Notes under the pieces: generated by a model
Seen by the model: the letters and a program-made list of their open reading frames with translations, nothing else
What the model was told of the DNA's origin: nothing
The model's database searches: none
Shown here: in pieces, positions 5,185 to 6,120 of the stretch
Position numbering within the stretch: the stretch's first letter is position 1
Layout of the letters: every line of letters begins with the position of its first letter
Source of the DNA: CAZDDW01 sp043811105
GTDB lineage: Bacteria > Patescibacteriota > Patescibacteriia > UBA9934 > CAZDDW01
DNA length: 6,120 bases
Reading direction: 5' to 3'
Assembly: GCA_043811105.1 (NCBI GenBank)
Contig: JBDRNK010000099.1
Coordinates: 1-6,120, forward strand
Program-made: the position numbers and the translations under genes

Positions 5185-6120
5185 TTAAGGAGTTGGTAAG
5201 GTGCTTATATAATCTTGTAGAGCTGTAGCTACAGCAGCATTAACACTACCGGCAGCGTCTCGATTAGCTATGGTAATAAAATTTTGTAACTGATCTATAG
5301 CTCCTCTAAGCTCGGTTGCTTGAGCTTGATTATTAGCCGCTACGGCTTGCTGATGTTGAGTGACTAAATTTTTGACCATGCCTGGACTATTAATTCCTGC
5401 TGACAAGTCCCCTCTAAAGAAATTGGTGTCTGGATGGTTTGCACCTTCACGACGTCGGATATTTAAAGCCTGCTGAGCCAGCTGGGCAACCTGTGCCGGT
5501 TTTGTTCGTAAGACAACTTCTATTCGAGCTTGACGTTGTGGTCCAGGTGCACCCAATTCACTTACCCGTCCGCCAGTATTTCCTCTGGAAGTTGCAATGT
5601 GTCGCGAGGCACGAACTTCATCGGCGTCTGCTGGAGGAGTTGCTGGATTATTAACCACGGCTTCGGTCTGATCAATAAAAGCGGTCTGTAGCACCGGGCT
5701 ACTGTTGATATGGTCTAAAACAGCGGCTTTATTTGGATTTTTTGTATCCGTGGCAATAGTGTTGGCAAGTGCACCGTTATTTGCTGACAAAGATTCAGCA
5801 GTCATGAAACCTGTTTCACCAGCCATGTATTTTTTCTCTGCGTGTGAAGCATTGGCTACTCGAGCTTGGGCGGCAGTTACAGTCATTCCTTGGGCTTGCA
5901 AAGCGGTTTCTGCTCTAGCATCAACATCTCTTGCCTGTTGAACTGCTGTTCGCATATCTCGACTGCCGTGACTTAGTAGATAGTCTTGACCATTAACCAT
6001 AGTTCCACGATCATTGATTTTCATATTCTGCAATCGTTGCATCATTCGACCGTCATGGTCATTATTAATCGAATTAGCATCAAGTGATTTGGCAATTTCT
6101 TTATCATCTTCCATATTTGC
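5185..6120 (-). CDS. Uncharacterised Ala/Gln-rich soluble protein, possibly 5'-partial
   Basis: I do not recognise this protein. From the first visible ATG (6114) it has 309 residues, but the two codons upstream (GCA AAT) are open to the window edge, so the true start may lie outside and this may be only a C-terminal part. It is hydrophilic, with no membrane segment or signal peptide, and rich in Ala, Gln, Asn and Arg. Residues about 52-125 and 195-300 look helical, for example the Ala/Gln-rich stretches at 58-88, 205-218 and 253-268. A Pro/Gly-rich hinge lies near 155-192. It ends with TAA one base before the next gene, so the two are probably co-transcribed and translationally coupled. From the family context, VirB6/TrbL-like proteins of such systems can carry long soluble, Ala-rich C-terminal tails and are encoded near PrgI and VirB4. 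This ORF could be such a tail or a separate cytoplasmic partner. The coding call is strong and the function is unknown. Confidence 0.8.
   Translation of the reverse strand, partial: ANMEDDKEIAKSLDANSINNDHDGRMMQRLQNMKINDRGTMVNGQDYLLSHGSRDMRTAVQQARDVDARAETALQAQGMTVTAAQARVANASHAEKKYMAGETGFMTAESLSANNGALANTIATDTKNPNKAAVLDHINSSPVLQTAFIDQTEAVVNNPATPPADADEVRASRHIATSRGNTGGRVSELGAPGPQRQARIEVVLRTKPAQVAQLAQQALNIRRREGANHPDTNFFRGDLSAGINSPGMVKNLVTQHQQAVAANNQAQATELRGAIDQLQNFITIANRDAAGSVNAAVATALQDYISTLPTP

Noticed and set aside
5439..5941. Plus-strand open frames opposite the Ala/Gln-rich gene
   Set aside because: Short, antisense, and one appears signal-peptide-like only because the Ala-rich opposite strand gives hydrophobic codons.
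1..6120. CRISPR arrays, tRNA/rRNA genes, insertion sequences or attachment sites
   Set aside because: Coding sequence fills nearly the whole window, and I saw no direct repeat arrays, terminal inverted repeats, transposase motifs or tRNA-like stretches.

Overview
The window is a single, fully packed gene run on the minus strand. Six open reading frames fill positions 25 to 6114 with gaps of only 1, 12, 2, 4 and 5 bases, so they almost certainly form one operon read from high to low coordinates. The recognisable core is a type IV secretion (T4SS)-like module: a small two-helix PrgI-family membrane protein, a separate TraC/VirB4 N-terminal-like protein, a VirB4/TraC-type ATPase with clear Walker A and B motifs, and a single-pass membrane protein whose tail looks like a VirB8-type (NTF2-like) domain. 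The order PrgI then VirB4 then a VirB8-like protein matches Gram-positive-type conjugation systems, where PrgI stands in the VirB3 position next to the VirB4 homologue PrgJ.

The low-to-moderate GC content, very tight packing, weak Shine-Dalgarno signals, and the style of the PrgI and VirB4-like proteins suggest a member of the Candidate Phyla Radiation (Patescibacteria, possibly a Parcubacteria-type lineage). This is an inference from protein appearance, not a database match. No in-frame TGA occurs inside the genes and one gene ends in TGA, which fits the standard bacterial code and argues against the UGA-glycine code of Gracilibacteria/Absconditabacteria.

Layout in transcription order. 6114-5185: an Ala/Gln-rich soluble protein of unknown function, still open at the window edge and perhaps the tail of a larger VirB6-like protein. 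5183-3657: a 508-residue uncharacterised protein that appears to contain three degenerate copies of a helical repeat, then a charged linker, then a distinct C-terminal helical domain. 3644-3210: the PrgI-family membrane protein. 3207-2527: the TraC/VirB4 N-terminal-like protein. 2522-600: the VirB4-like ATPase. 594-25: the VirB8-like membrane protein. Bases 1-24 are too short to interpret.

How the genes may work together (inference): the ATPase with its separate N-terminal partner sits at the inner face of the membrane, PrgI anchors it, and the VirB8-like protein projects its C-terminal domain outside. The two uncharacterised cytoplasmic proteins at the front of the operon may be lineage-specific partners or substrates. 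No relaxase, coupling protein (VirD4) or pilin is visible here, so whether the machine moves DNA, protein or surface filaments cannot be read from this window.
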